A stretch of 46,546 bases of DNA from an uncultured Coriobacteriaceae bacterium (GTDB lineage: Bacteria; Actinomycetota; Coriobacteriia; Coriobacteriales; UMGS124). The stretch is taken from the NCBI GenBank assembly GCA_900539345.1, contig UQBS01000016.1:1-46546 (forward strand). The letters are read 5' to 3'. A program made the translations under genes and the position numbers. Shown piece by piece: positions 1 through 9,303 of the stretch. How positions within the stretch are numbered: the stretch's first letter is position 1; every line of letters begins with the position of its first letter. The notes under the pieces are model-generated. The model saw only the letters and a program-made list of their open reading frames with translations, did no database searches and was not told the origin of the DNA.

Positions 1-102
1 AAAAATATAGTGCAAAAAAGTAGGCCTATGGTAACTAAAGTGTAGGTGTGCTTGAATGTGATGTTGTAAGCCACGTATAACCTTTAAAAAGGAGAACACG
101 CT

Positions 103-1212
103 ATGGGCATCACGAACGTCATGAACCAGGGAATGACCCGCCGCGGTTTTGTGGGTGCATCCGTGATCGCCTGCCTTGCGGCAGCCGGCCTCGTATCGTT
201 TGCAGGGGAGGCGCACGCCGATGAGGCGCAGACGCGCACGGTGACCGACGCGCGCGGTGAAGTGGAGATTCCCGCCAACCCCCAGCGCATCGTGGACCTT
301 TCGGGCAACTCTGACATGCTCAAGATCTTTGGCTTCGACGTGGCAGGCACCGCAAACTCCGATGCCTATGACTACACCAAGTTCCCCGCCTATCTTGAGG
401 AGGACCTGGCAGGCGCCACGATTCTGGGTTATAGCTACCAGGACACCATGGACATCGAGGCGATTCTTGCCCTCGACCCCGACCTCATCATCATCTCCGG
501 CGTGCAGGAGAAGATGTATGACCAGCTGCAGAGTGTGTGCCCCACCATCATGATCAAGCTTGCCCAGATTAACTGGAAGGAAGACGTCCAGGCTTTCGCC
601 AAGGTGCTTGGCTGCGAAGACAAGGCTACCGCGTGGCTTGAGTCCTATGAGGCCAAGGCGGCCGCCATGGGTGAGAAGATTCGCGAGGAGTATGGCGAGG
701 ACACCACGTACCTGTCGTTCCTGGCTAGCGGCGGCCAGCTCTACATCTTTGACGCCGCCGGCTTCGGCATGGTGATGTACGAGGACATGGGCTTGGCCAA
801 GCCGGAGGGCATGCCGCAGCAGGAAAACGTTTCGCTGCCCGTCGTGGATTATGAGGGGCTCGCTGCCATCGACGCTGACTTTATCTTCGCCATCGGCACC
901 GACGAGGACCTCAAGGCTCTCAACGAGAGCAAGCTGTACCAGATGATGCGCGCCGTGCAGGACGGCAATGTCGTGGAGCTGCCCGCCAGCCCGTACTTCA
1001 ACCAGGGCTATGGCTGCATCGGCAAGGACACGCTGGTGAGCGAGTTCCCCTACCTCATCGCAGGTGAGGACCCTGCTGAGGCTCGCGTGAAGGCTCGCGA
1101 GGACATGGCCGAGGAGTCCGCTGACACCGAGGCAACCGACGTTGATGACAAGCAGGACGAGGGCGCGGCTGACGACAAGAGCTCCTCGGAAACCGCCGGT
1201 AAGACGAAGTAA
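103..1212 (+). CDS. Tat-exported ABC substrate-binding protein (siderophore/corrinoid type)
   Basis: A 369-residue periplasmic-binding-protein-like protein of the FecB/BtuF/FhuD class, expected to capture a ferric siderophore, heme or corrinoid outside the membrane and deliver it to the permeases encoded next. The N-terminus carries a twin-arginine motif (TRRGFVG, residues 12-18), a hydrophobic stretch and an AHA cleavage site near residue 39. A lipobox-like VIAC also lies inside this stretch, so a lipoprotein form is possible. The mature start (TVTDARGEVEIP, then PQRIV) is typical of the family. The last 35 or so residues are an acidic, Ser/Thr-rich tail, unusual for the family. The ATG at 103 follows a strong AAAAGGAG site. 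Ligand identity cannot be read from the sequence; the neighbouring EntS-like exporter favours a siderophore. Confidence 0.85.
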   Translation: MGITNVMNQGMTRRGFVGASVIACLAAAGLVSFAGEAHADEAQTRTVTDARGEVEIPANPQRIVDLSGNSDMLKIFGFDVAGTANSDAYDYTKFPAYLEEDLAGATILGYSYQDTMDIEAILALDPDLIIISGVQEKMYDQLQSVCPTIMIKLAQINWKEDVQAFAKVLGCEDKATAWLESYEAKAAAMGEKIREEYGEDTTYLSFLASGGQLYIFDAAGFGMVMYEDMGLAKPEGMPQQENVSLPVVDYEGLAAIDADFIFAIGTDEDLKALNESKLYQMMRAVQDGNVVELPASPYFNQGYGCIGKDTLVSEFPYLIAGEDPAEARVKAREDMAEESADTEATDVDDKQDEGAADDKSSSETAGKTK

Positions 1213-1234
1213 GGCTGCTTGCTTTACAAGGGAC

Positions 1235-1277
1235 GAGCCGGGGTCTGGGACGTAAAGTGCCTGGGCTCCGGCTTTTT
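1235..1277 (+). terminator. Intra-operon hairpin with T-tract
   Basis: AGCCGG at 1236-1241 pairs with CCGGCT at 1267-1272 and is followed by a run of five T. It sits between the binding-protein gene and the first permease gene. It probably acts as a partial terminator that keeps binding protein in excess over the transporter. Confidence 0.55.
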
Positions 1278-1308
1278 GGTGTCAGATGGTATGCGGGGTA
1301 GGTGATTC

Positions 1309-2301
1309 ATGAACGACAAGGTCAAACGCACCGTCGTGTTTGCTGCGGGCATTGCGCTTGTTGCGGTGGGCGTCCTCGTGTCGGTGTGCGTGGGAGCCAA
1401 GAACATCGCGTTGCCCGATGTGCTGGGTGCCATTTTCAACTACGACGAGGGCATCCTCGAGCACGTGCTTGTGCACGACGCGAGGTTGCCGCGCGCGCTG
1501 TGCGCCGTGCTTGTCGGCGGCGTGCTGGCGCTTTCGGGCGCAATGATGCAGGGCGTGCTGCGCAACCCTGTTGCCGAGCCGTCAATCATGGGAGTGAACC
1601 AGGGCGCGACGCTTATGGTATCCATCGCACTTGTGGCGGGTCTGGCGGGAGGGGCTCTGGGCGGGTTCTTTATGGCACTCGTGGGGGCTGCCGTGAGCGG
1701 TGGGCTATTGCTGCTCTTTACCCTCACCAACTCGGCGAACCAGTCAATGGCGCGCATCTTGCTGGCGGGCACGGCCATGAGCACGTTTTTCCTGGCGCTT
1801 GCCACCATGGTGGGTCTTCTCGGCAATCGCTCCCAGGAGCTGGCGTTTTGGGTGGCCGGCGGCCTGCGGCAGACGGGTTGGACCCAGGTCGCGGTTCTTG
1901 CTGTGATTGGAGGGGCCTTCTCCGCCTTGGCCTTCGCGTGGTCGGGTAAGGTGAACGTCTTGAGCCTGGGCGACGAGTTCGCCTGCGGTCTGGGCATACG
2001 TCCCGTGCGTGTAAAGATGCAGGTCGTGGCGATGCTTGTGCCCTTGTGTGGCGTGGCGGTGGCCGTTGCGGGCAACATCGGCTACATCGGCCTGTTCATT
2101 CCTCACATCATGCGCCGCGTGATAGGCAATGACTATCGTGTGCTCATGCCGGCGTCGTTTGTGTTCGGTGCGGCGGTGCTCGTGTGGGCTGATATTGCAG
2201 CACGCATGGTCATGGCGCCCTATGAGCTGCCGGTGGGCCTGTTCACGGCAATCATCGGCGTGCCGGTGTTCTTGCTTTTGGTGAGAGGGGAGAAGCACTG
2301 A
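1309..2301 (+). CDS. FecCD-family ABC permease, subunit 1
   Basis: A 330-residue integral membrane protein of the FecCD/BtuC family, which forms the translocation channel for siderophores or vitamin B12. The family hallmarks are visible: RLPRALCAVLVGG near residues 62-74, then GAMMQGVLRNPVAEPSIMGVNQGA, and the conserved GNIGYIGLFIPHIMRR segment in the C-terminal third. Length and about ten hydrophobic segments fit the family. It ends on the TGATG that starts the second permease, so translation is probably coupled. With 2301-3329 it should form a heterodimeric channel. Substrate is not determinable from the sequence. Confidence 0.9.
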   Translation: MNDKVKRTVVFAAGIALVAVGVLVSVCVGAKNIALPDVLGAIFNYDEGILEHVLVHDARLPRALCAVLVGGVLALSGAMMQGVLRNPVAEPSIMGVNQGATLMVSIALVAGLAGGALGGFFMALVGAAVSGGLLLLFTLTNSANQSMARILLAGTAMSTFFLALATMVGLLGNRSQELAFWVAGGLRQTGWTQVAVLAVIGGAFSALAFAWSGKVNVLSLGDEFACGLGIRPVRVKMQVVAMLVPLCGVAVAVAGNIGYIGLFIPHIMRRVIGNDYRVLMPASFVFGAAVLVWADIAARMVMAPYELPVGLFTAIIGVPVFLLLVRGEKH

Positions 2302-3329
2302 TGAGACTCCTTTCTTGTGCTGGCGTGGGGGCGCGCAGCTGGTTGCCCGGGGCCGTGGCTGTCGCCGTGTTCCTGGCGGCGGTGTGCGTCTCGCTCATGG
2401 TCGGCAGCTACACCATGACGCCGGGCGAGGTCGTGGTCACGCTCATGGGCCAGGGGAGCAAGCTGCAAAACTTCGCTGTGCTTCAAACGCGCCTGCCGCG
2501 CACGGTGCTTGCGGTCCTCGTCGGCACGGCGCTGGCGTTTTCGGGCGGCATCCTGCAGGGCGTGACGCGCAACCCCTTGGCCGAGCCGGGCATGATTGGC
2601 ATCAACGCAGGTGCGGCGCTCGCTGTGGTGCTGTGGATCTCCGCCCGGACCAGCGCGTATTATTCGCAGCTCGACCTGTTCGCCTCCGTGGGCATGCCCG
2701 TCGTTGCGGCTATGGGAGCGCTTCTCTCAACGGGGCTTGTATACGCGCTTTCCCACAACCACGGCATACGTCCCGTGCGCTTCATCCTCACGGGCATCGG
2801 CGTGAACGGCGGCATACTGGCAATCATCACCTATTTTCAGCTCGCCATGAGCAAGGGCAGCTACAACCAGGTGCTTACCTGGACAAACGGCAGCCTGTGG
2901 GGAAGCAGCTGGACCTACATCGCGCTTGTCGCCCCTTTGATTCTTGCGGTTGTCGCAATCGTGCTGGCCAAGGTCCCCACGCTTGACGCGCTTGCCTTGG
3001 GCGATGAGCTCGCGTGCGGCATCGGCGTGAACGTGTCGCGCCAGCGTGCGGCTTTTGTGGTGCTGGCAGCCTTGTTGGCAGCCTTCGCCACCGCGGTTGC
3101 GGGCAGCATTGCGTTTCTCGGCCTGCTGGGCCCCCAGATTGCGCGTCGTCTCGTCGGGTCCCGCGCGCGTGCCATGCTTCCGATGGCTGCCGTCGTCTCG
3201 TCGGTCATTCTCGTTGTGGCCGACACAGTGGCACGCAACGCGTTCTCGCCTATCGAGATTCCCGTGGGCGTGGTCGTTGCGGTGATCGGCGTGCCGTATT
3301 TCATCTATCTCATGATTAAGGAGAAGTAG
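2301..3329 (+). CDS. FecCD-family ABC permease, subunit 2
   Basis: A 342-residue FecCD-type permease, the probable partner of the preceding gene. It shows the same family signatures: LQTRLPRTVLAVLVGTALAF, GGILQGVTRNPLAEPGMIGINAGA and GSIAFLGLLGPQIARRLVG. Its start codon shares one base with the stop of the upstream gene (TGATG), and an AG-rich GGGGAGAAG lies just upstream. The ATPase gene follows after only two bases, so binding protein, two permeases and ATPase form one transcription unit. The protein is integral to the membrane. Confidence 0.9.
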   Translation: MRLLSCAGVGARSWLPGAVAVAVFLAAVCVSLMVGSYTMTPGEVVVTLMGQGSKLQNFAVLQTRLPRTVLAVLVGTALAFSGGILQGVTRNPLAEPGMIGINAGAALAVVLWISARTSAYYSQLDLFASVGMPVVAAMGALLSTGLVYALSHNHGIRPVRFILTGIGVNGGILAIITYFQLAMSKGSYNQVLTWTNGSLWGSSWTYIALVAPLILAVVAIVLAKVPTLDALALGDELACGIGVNVSRQRAAFVVLAALLAAFATAVAGSIAFLGLLGPQIARRLVGSRARAMLPMAAVVSSVILVVADTVARNAFSPIEIPVGVVVAVIGVPYFIYLMIKEK

Positions 3330-3331
3330 CC

Positions 3332-4144
3332 ATGCCCTGTGCAATCGAGCTTCGCGGGGTGCAGGTGGCCTACGATGACACGGTCGTCGTGCCTGACGCG
3401 AACCTTTCAATCGCCGCTGGCAAGGTCACCATGCTCATCGGTCCCAACGGGTGCGGCAAGTCCACGACCCTCAAAGCTATCGCGCGGATCAATCCCCTGC
3501 ACAAGGGCGAGGTGCTCTTGCATGGCGAGAGTGTCGCGGGCATGTCTCAGCGTGCGCTGGCTCGCAAGCTTGCCGTGCTGCCGCAGTCGCCCGCGGTACC
3601 CGAGGGCATCAACGTGCGCGATCTGGTGGCATACGGGCGGTTTCCTTATCGCAAGCCCCTGGGTGGACTCTCCAGGGAAGACCACAGGGTCATCGACTGG
3701 GCCATGCGTCGCACGGGCGTGGAGGCCTTGGCCGACCGCCGGGTCGACGAGTTGTCGGGCGGACAGCGTCAGCGCGTGTGGATTGCCTTGACGCTTGCCC
3801 AGAAGGCTGACGTCATGCTGTTTGACGAGCCGACCACCTACCTGGACATCTCACACCAGATTGAGGTGCTTGAGCTGCTGCGGCGTCTCAACCGCGAGGA
3901 AGGGGCGACCGTTGTCGTGGTGATTCACGAGCTCAACCTCGCCGCCAAGTACGCCGACCACATCGTGGGCATGCGCGCGGGCAAGGTGGCGTTCGAGGGT
4001 GCGCCGTGCGACGTGTTCAACGAGGTGAACCTGCGTGCCCTCTATGACATCGAGCCTGAGATTCTGCGCGACCCCGCGCGTGGTTATCCCGTGTGCATTG
4101 ATTATGCGCGCGTCGAGTCTGCCAACCCCGTTGTTTGCGCGTAG
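3332..4144 (+). CDS. ABC transporter ATPase (FecE/BtuD type)
   Basis: A 270-residue ATPase that powers import through the two preceding permeases. All motifs are intact: Walker A GPNGCGKST (residues 37-45), the glutamine of VLPQSP near 85, the signature LSGGQRQR (141-148), Walker B VMLFDEP (161-167) and the H-loop histidine in VVVIHELN near 199. Length matches the iron-siderophore/B12 ATPase class. An AAGGAGAAG ribosome site lies inside the end of the upstream permease gene. The 3' end may overlap the start of the exporter gene, depending on which start the latter uses. Confidence 0.92.
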   Translation: MPCAIELRGVQVAYDDTVVVPDANLSIAAGKVTMLIGPNGCGKSTTLKAIARINPLHKGEVLLHGESVAGMSQRALARKLAVLPQSPAVPEGINVRDLVAYGRFPYRKPLGGLSREDHRVIDWAMRRTGVEALADRRVDELSGGQRQRVWIALTLAQKADVMLFDEPTTYLDISHQIEVLELLRRLNREEGATVVVVIHELNLAAKYADHIVGMRAGKVAFEGAPCDVFNEVNLRALYDIEPEILRDPARGYPVCIDYARVESANPVVCA

Positions 4145-5403
4145 CGTTGGGCGGGGAGAGGGAGGCGGGTCTGTCTTCCCGCAACTTCAGGCTCGTGCTG
4201 GCAGGGCAAGCGGTGAGCCTTATGGGAGGAGCCGTTCAGCGCGTGTGTATCGCCCTCTACCTGCTTGAGCTTACGGGGAGCGCTGGCGTGTACAGCGCGG
4301 TGCTGGCTGCCTCGGCGCTTCCCTATGTGCTGTGCGCTCCCATGGCCGGTGCCGTTGCCGACGCGTTCAACAGGCGAGACGTTATGGTCGCGCTCGACGC
4401 GGCATGCGCCCTCATCATGGGTTGCTTTGCGGCGAGTCTGTTTGCCGGGGTGCATTCGGCGCCACTTGCCGCCGCTGTCATGGTGCTCCTGGCAGTGGCG
4501 GCAACGTTTTACAGCCCTGCGGTGAGTGCCTGTATTCCTCAGATTGTGCCTGCTGGCAAGCTTACTCGGGCAAACGGTGCCGTAAGCGCGGTGGGCTCAT
4601 GGTGCAACATGCTTGGGCCCGTGTTGGCGGGTGTGCTGTATGCGACGGCTGGCATAGAGTGGGCCTGTCTTCTGTATGCGGCGTGCCTTGCGGCTTCGGC
4701 CTTGTTCGAGACGTGTATTCAGATACGGGGCGTGCCAGGTGCAAGCCATAGCGTGCGCGACGTTCTGGCGGTGGGGCCCACGCTGCGCTCGATGCGTGGG
4801 ACGCTTGGCGAACTGAGACGCTCTTACCCAGTGGTGCTCGGGGTGATTGTGAGTTACGGTCTGGTCAACGTGTTTGTGCTGCCGATCAACACTGTGCTGC
4901 TGCCGAGTGCTCTCATGCTCGACATGGGAGTAACAAGCCAGGTGTATGGCCTGGTAGAAGGCCTGGCGGCCTTCGGCATGGTTGCGGGGGCTGCGCTTGT
5001 CGCGGTTCTGCCCGGCCGGTTTGCCTTCGAGCACTGTCCGCGGTGGTATGCGATTTTGCCGCTTGTGCTGGCAGCTATGGGTGTTGCTTTTGCCTGGCGA
5101 GCGGCAATTGGCTGCACGGCGGTGCTGTGCAGCTTGGCGGTGGGGGCCATGGCGGTGATGCTGTGTCTGGGCGTCACGAACGTTGTGACGCTCACGTACA
5201 ACCAGACGCACGTTCCTGTATCGATGCTGGGAAGTTTGAGCGCTCTCTCAACGGCGTTTGCCTCGAGCACCGTTCCCGTGGGACAGCTTGCCTTCGGTGC
5301 TGCCCTTGAGGCTGGCATCGGATGTGCGACCCTCCTGCTTGTCGCCTCCTTGGCCAGCCTTGCGGTCTGCGCATTCGTGCGCTGGAACGTGCGAAGGCGA
5401 TGA
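4135..5403 (+). CDS. MFS exporter, EntS-like
   Basis: A major facilitator of up to 422 residues with about twelve hydrophobic segments, resembling the MFS_3 group that contains the enterobactin exporter EntS. The family-like N-terminus SSRNFRLVLAGQAVSLMG and the loop ADAFNRRDVMVALD are visible. The start is uncertain. The TTG at 4135 overlaps the ATPase stop codon but has no ribosome site. The purine-rich GGGAGAGGGAGG (4154-4165) is placed to serve a CTG at 4171, giving a more usual N-terminus. Its position as last gene of the importer operon suggests export of a siderophore or efflux of a related compound. Confidence 0.75.
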   Translation: MRVALGGEREAGLSSRNFRLVLAGQAVSLMGGAVQRVCIALYLLELTGSAGVYSAVLAASALPYVLCAPMAGAVADAFNRRDVMVALDAACALIMGCFAASLFAGVHSAPLAAAVMVLLAVAATFYSPAVSACIPQIVPAGKLTRANGAVSAVGSWCNMLGPVLAGVLYATAGIEWACLLYAACLAASALFETCIQIRGVPGASHSVRDVLAVGPTLRSMRGTLGELRRSYPVVLGVIVSYGLVNVFVLPINTVLLPSALMLDMGVTSQVYGLVEGLAAFGMVAGAALVAVLPGRFAFEHCPRWYAILPLVLAAMGVAFAWRAAIGCTAVLCSLAVGAMAVMLCLGVTNVVTLTYNQTHVPVSMLGSLSALSTAFASSTVPVGQLAFGAALEAGIGCATLLLVASLASLAVCAFVRWNVRRR

Positions 5404-5431
5404 AAGTGATCTGACAGCAAACGGATTGCGG

Positions 5432-5481
5432 CGAAGGGGCGAGGGCGCAGCGTGCAGTAGGCAGACGTCCTCGCCCCTTCG
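5432..5481. terminator. Long-arm inverted repeat between convergent genes
   Basis: A perfect 13-bp inverted repeat, CGAAGGGGCGAGG at 5432-5444 and CCTCGCCCCTTCG at 5469-5481, with a 24-base loop. There is no T-tract. It lies between the exporter gene and the convergent LuxR-type gene and probably ends transcription from both sides. A related partial copy of the arm (GCGAAGGGGCG) recurs near 5511. Confidence 0.5.
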
Positions 5482-5579
5482 TCGGTTATCGGCCGCCAGG
5501 TTTGAGCCGTGCGAAGGGGCGCACGGGCGCGGCCTCCTTGTGGGATGCGGCTTACGCGATGCTGGGTATTATTGCGCGT

Positions 5580-7022
5580 CTAGGCCTTCTCGGCGAGCAG
5601 GTCGATGAGTTCTTGCTGGCTGTGCACGTCGAGTTTGCGGTAGACGTTGCGGGCGTGGTACTTCACGGTGTTGTGCGAGATGGAGAGCTCTTCTTGGATG
5701 TGCTGGGCGTTGTTGCCGCGGGCGAGAAGGGCAAGCATCTCGCGCTCACGCTGGGTGAGACCTGCCTGCCCGGCCACCTGCTCGCAGCGCGCGTCGAGGC
5801 GGTCGATGTAGCGGACTTCTACCGACGAGGTGTCGGGCTCGATGCCGTCGATGGTGGCGTCGAGACTTGTGGAGCGCTGGGTTGCCGTGACGTAGGTCGC
5901 GGCGAACGTGAGCATGGCGGCGATGGCGAGCTTAACGGCGAGTGCGGGGTCGGGGGTGCCCACCAGAATGTCGGTGATGATAGCGCCAGCAAGGATGCCC
6001 AGGTAGTTGGCCGCGCTGCCCCAGCAGATGGCGGGGATGGCGTCGGCGGCGCTGCGCGTGGCAACGGCGCACAGGGCAAACCATGTGAGCAGGTAGAAGC
6101 ACATGTAGCCCGCAAGAAGGGTTGACTGGGCGAGGGTTTCGCAGCGCCCGTCACCGATGAGCACGAGGGAGAATCCGCCCACCACGAGGCAGAGCGACAG
6201 CAGCAGGAGCAAGTCTGCCTTTGGGCGAGCCTTCGAGCGCAGCGCCCATAGCGCCACGACGAGCAGGATCGCTGCCGTAAGGGCAAAGGGGGTCGCCTGT
6301 CCGGAGGGCTGCGCGATGTTCACGGCCAGGCCGTAGGCAAAGCTGAAAACGATGATGTACACGTAGAAGCAGTGGCCCAATGGCAGGAATGCCGCTGGGT
6401 GGGAGACCTCGCGGTCGGTGGGTGCGCCGACGCTTGCCAGACGAGAGAAAAACGGCGTGGTGACCGGTAGGACCATGGCGATGACGGCGATTGAAGCCAT
6501 AGCGTCCACAAATGAGATGAATGCGTTGTTGCCTATCTCACCGATGACATGCGCCAGGGGCATGGCCACGGCGGCGCCGCCGGCCAGGCACACGCACACC
6601 CGCTGCAGGCTCAGCGAGGAGCAGGCGAGAAGGAGCAGCACCGTTGTCCAGGTGGTTGCGACGCTTGTCGCGCAGCTTCCCAGAACAAGGAGCGCCTGCA
6701 CATCGAGAGCGCCCGAAGCGATGCTCAGGGTGTGTCCGACGAGCCCAAGAACGGCGGCAGACACACTCAACGCCACCGGGCGTATGCCTTGTGAACGGTA
6801 TCGAGCGACAAACATGAGGATGATGAATGCGGCGATGCCTGCCATGCAGGACAGGTCGCGAACCATCTTTATTTGCGCGATGTCAAAAGCCGCAGCAGTC
6901 TGTGGCCCCGCGGTTCCATTGAAGAAAAGAACCGAGGCGAACGTCAAAGTGCAGGCGACAAAGCAGCGCAAAAACGCCCACCTCTGCGGTATAGGAGTGT
7001 TGAATGTGTGCTGCTTGCCCAT
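5580..7022 (-). CDS. Membrane-anchored LuxR-type regulator 1
   Basis: A 480-residue regulator with a multispanning membrane domain (about ten to twelve hydrophobic segments over the first 400 residues) and a C-terminal LuxR helix-turn-helix at about residues 422-480 (LTQREREMLALLARG, SISHNTVKYHARNVYRKL, VHSQQELIDLL). Such proteins are common in Eggerthellaceae and are thought to sense a small molecule at the membrane. The ATG at 7022 is preceded by AAGGTGGGAA; the frame stays open upstream to 7229 but has no ribosome site there. It is divergent from flavoprotein 1, its probable target. It is paralogous to the regulator at 9526-11019. Confidence 0.88.
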   Translation of the reverse strand: MGKQHTFNTPIPQRWAFLRCFVACTLTFASVLFFNGTAGPQTAAAFDIAQIKMVRDLSCMAGIAAFIILMFVARYRSQGIRPVALSVSAAVLGLVGHTLSIASGALDVQALLVLGSCATSVATTWTTVLLLLACSSLSLQRVCVCLAGGAAVAMPLAHVIGEIGNNAFISFVDAMASIAVIAMVLPVTTPFFSRLASVGAPTDREVSHPAAFLPLGHCFYVYIIVFSFAYGLAVNIAQPSGQATPFALTAAILLVVALWALRSKARPKADLLLLLSLCLVVGGFSLVLIGDGRCETLAQSTLLAGYMCFYLLTWFALCAVATRSAADAIPAICWGSAANYLGILAGAIITDILVGTPDPALAVKLAIAAMLTFAATYVTATQRSTSLDATIDGIEPDTSSVEVRYIDRLDARCEQVAGQAGLTQREREMLALLARGNNAQHIQEELSISHNTVKYHARNVYRKLDVHSQQELIDLLAEKA

Positions 7023-7231
7023 TGTGTCGTTCCCACCTTGTGCGCGTTTACCGTCTGTCCTTGCAATGCCGCCAGGGTAGGGTGATTTCCAAAAATAGCC
7101 ACGTACCTGGTGCGTTAAAAGCCTACACCTGCGGGGTGGGGCATGGCAAGGCTGGTGTTTGCATACTGGAAAACGTCCAACGCCCCGGACGAGCACCGCC
7201 CGGGACACACCAGTGAGAAAGGTACGCACTC
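7023..7231. promoter_or_regulatory. Divergent control region, LuxR 1 / flavoprotein 1
   Basis: A 209-bp intergenic region holding the promoters of both divergent genes. A short dyad, CACC-N5-GGTG at 7126-7138, is the only clear symmetric site I see and is a weak operator candidate. I could not assign -35/-10 boxes with confidence. Confidence 0.4.
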
Positions 7232-9265
7232 ATGGATCGTCGTAGTTTCGTTACTGGCTCCGCCCTTAGCGCCTTCGGCCTTGCAAGCGCCGGCATGTTC
7301 GCCGGTGCCGCCATGGCTGATCAGACCGCTGCTGCCCCCGTGGCCGCCGGCACTGCCGAGAACACCGTTGCCCAGGCCGGTTCCAATCCCGCATGGCTTG
7401 GCGAGGAGCCCGAGATTGACGCCGCCGACATCGTCGCCACGTACCAGTGCGACATCCTTATCGTGGGTGGTGCCGGCAACGGCGGCCTGGCAGCTGCCGC
7501 CACGGCAAGCGACCTCGGCCTCAACTTCATCGCCGTTGACCGCGCTCAGTCCGTCACGGAGAGCCGCGAGTACCTCGGCGCCATCAACAGCACCTACTCC
7601 ACGCAGGTCCGCGAGATGGACGGCATGCAGATGCTGAACGAGATCAGCCGCTACGCCTCCGGCAAGTGCGACCGCGACCTCATCAAGCTCTGGATTGATA
7701 ACTCCGCCGAGGTCGTGGACTGGATCGACCCCATGCTCACCGCCGCTGGCAAGTTCTGCTCTGTTGCCGATCCCGGCGAGCATGCCACGGGCGGCACCGA
7801 GTACGTCCTGCCCGTGTGCGAGCACAGCTGGATCGTGCCTTATCAGCCCCCGACGCGCAACGACGTGCTCCTCGAGCGCATCCAGGCCCAGGGCGACGAT
7901 ATCTGGTTCGGATATGAGCTCGTGCGTCTCGTGCACGCAGACGGCAAGGTGACCGGCGGCATCTTCAAGTGCGAGGACGGTTACGTCGAGATCGATGCTC
8001 CCTACGTTGTGCTCGCCACGGGCGGCTATCCCGCGAACCCCGTGATGATGCAGGCCCTGCAGCCCGACGCATGCCGCGTCATCACCGCTGCCAGCTACAA
8101 CGCGTTCTGCGACGGCTCGGGCATCAAGTGCGGCCTGTGGGCCGGTGCCTCCAAGCAGGCCGACCCCACGCCCATGCTGTTCGACCGCGGCGCTGTGCCT
8201 GCTGGCGTTGTCGCCGGTTATCAGGGCGAGGGCGCTGACGCGACGCTGCCCGGCAAGATCTTCCAGCTCAACATCGGCAGCCAGCCCTTCCTCAAGGTCA
8301 ACCGCGACGGCAAGCGCTTCGCCAACGAGTCCACGCCCTACGACAACATGCTGTTTGCGACCTCCATGCAGCCCGGCGGCGTGTTCTGCCAGGTCATGGA
8401 CGCCAACGCGCCTGAGGACATCAAGCGCTTCATGATGATCGGCTGCGCTTCCTACACCCGCAATATGATGGAGCAGGGCATGCCGCTCGAGGACTTCATC
8501 GCCATGGACGGCGGCGCTGAGGTGTTCGTGAAGGCCGACACGCTCGAGGAGCTCGCCGAGAAGCTGGGCTTCGAGGGCGACGCCAAGGACACCTTCCTGG
8601 CCACGTGCGACCACTACAACACCCTGTTCGACGCCCAGAAGGACGACGAGTACGGCAAGGAGGACTACCGTCTTTCCGAGCTGCGCACTCCTCCGTTCTA
8701 CGGCTGCTGGTATGGCGCCTCGCTGCTCACCACGCTCGACGGCCTCAACATCAACGCCAAGATGCAGGTTCTCGCCGCCGACCGTACGCCTGTCGAGGGC
8801 CTCTACGCCATCGGTGACTGCTCGGGCAGCTTCTTCGACACGAACTACCCCGAGTACTTCCCCGGCATTGCCGCAGGTCGTACCGTGACTGAGGGCCGTC
8901 AGCTCATGATGCAGATCTCCTCCGACCCGGCCTTCGCGCCCACCGAGAAGACCGCCGTCAAGCCCTCCGGCGAGGTCGACCTGTCCAGCATCGCCGACGG
9001 CACCTACACCGGCACGGGCAAGGGCATGGGCGGCGACATCAACGTGACCATCGAGGTCTCCGGCGGCCACATCACCGTGACCGACATCTCGCCCAACAAC
9101 GAGACCCAGGGCATCGGCGGCTACGAGGCCATCGAGGACGGCACCTACGCCCAGCAGGTCGAGGCCGCCCAGAGCGCCCAGATCGACGGCGTGGCCGGCG
9201 CCACCGTCACCAGCAAGGCCATCGAGGCGGCAGTCCGCTCCGCCCTCAAGCAGGCCGCGAAGTAA
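7232..9265 (+). CDS. Tat-exported flavoprotein reductase 1 with C-terminal FMN-binding domain
   Basis: A 677-residue member of the fumarate reductase/succinate dehydrogenase flavoprotein family, expected outside the membrane. It has a Tat signal (DRRSFVTG, residues 2-9), an FAD dinucleotide fold beginning CDILIVGGAGNGG (73-85), and an FMN-binding domain at 589-677. That domain ends in DGVAGATVTS, the motif in which ApbE attaches FMN, probably at Thr658. The canonical HTxGG active-site segment of fumarate reductases is replaced by a stretch with ASLLTTLDG, so the substrate is probably not fumarate. There is no heme domain. GAAAGG precedes the ATG at 7232. It is paralogous to 11355-13367, with a nearly identical 3' end. 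Confidence 0.9.
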   Translation: MDRRSFVTGSALSAFGLASAGMFAGAAMADQTAAAPVAAGTAENTVAQAGSNPAWLGEEPEIDAADIVATYQCDILIVGGAGNGGLAAAATASDLGLNFIAVDRAQSVTESREYLGAINSTYSTQVREMDGMQMLNEISRYASGKCDRDLIKLWIDNSAEVVDWIDPMLTAAGKFCSVADPGEHATGGTEYVLPVCEHSWIVPYQPPTRNDVLLERIQAQGDDIWFGYELVRLVHADGKVTGGIFKCEDGYVEIDAPYVVLATGGYPANPVMMQALQPDACRVITAASYNAFCDGSGIKCGLWAGASKQADPTPMLFDRGAVPAGVVAGYQGEGADATLPGKIFQLNIGSQPFLKVNRDGKRFANESTPYDNMLFATSMQPGGVFCQVMDANAPEDIKRFMMIGCASYTRNMMEQGMPLEDFIAMDGGAEVFVKADTLEELAEKLGFEGDAKDTFLATCDHYNTLFDAQKDDEYGKEDYRLSELRTPPFYGCWYGASLLTTLDGLNINAKMQVLAADRTPVEGLYAIGDCSGSFFDTNYPEYFPGIAAGRTVTEGRQLMMQISSDPAFAPTEKTAVKPSGEVDLSSIADGTYTGTGKGMGGDINVTIEVSGGHITVTDISPNNETQGIGGYEAIEDGTYAQQVEAAQSAQIDGVAGATVTSKAIEAAVRSALKQAAK

Positions 9266-9303
9266 GACGGGCTCTGCCTGAGCACGTAACATATGCGCTG
9301 CAG

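Noticed and set aside
1..102. Possible cobalamin riboswitch or iron-regulator box before the importer operon
   Set aside because: The 102 bases are AT-rich and hold a good ribosome site, but I find no B12-box-like sequence or convincing DtxR/Fur palindrome.
5432..5521. Attachment site or CRISPR-like repeat from the recurring GCGAAGGGGCG
   Set aside because: Only two full arms and one partial copy, arranged as a hairpin between convergent genes; a terminator explains it better.
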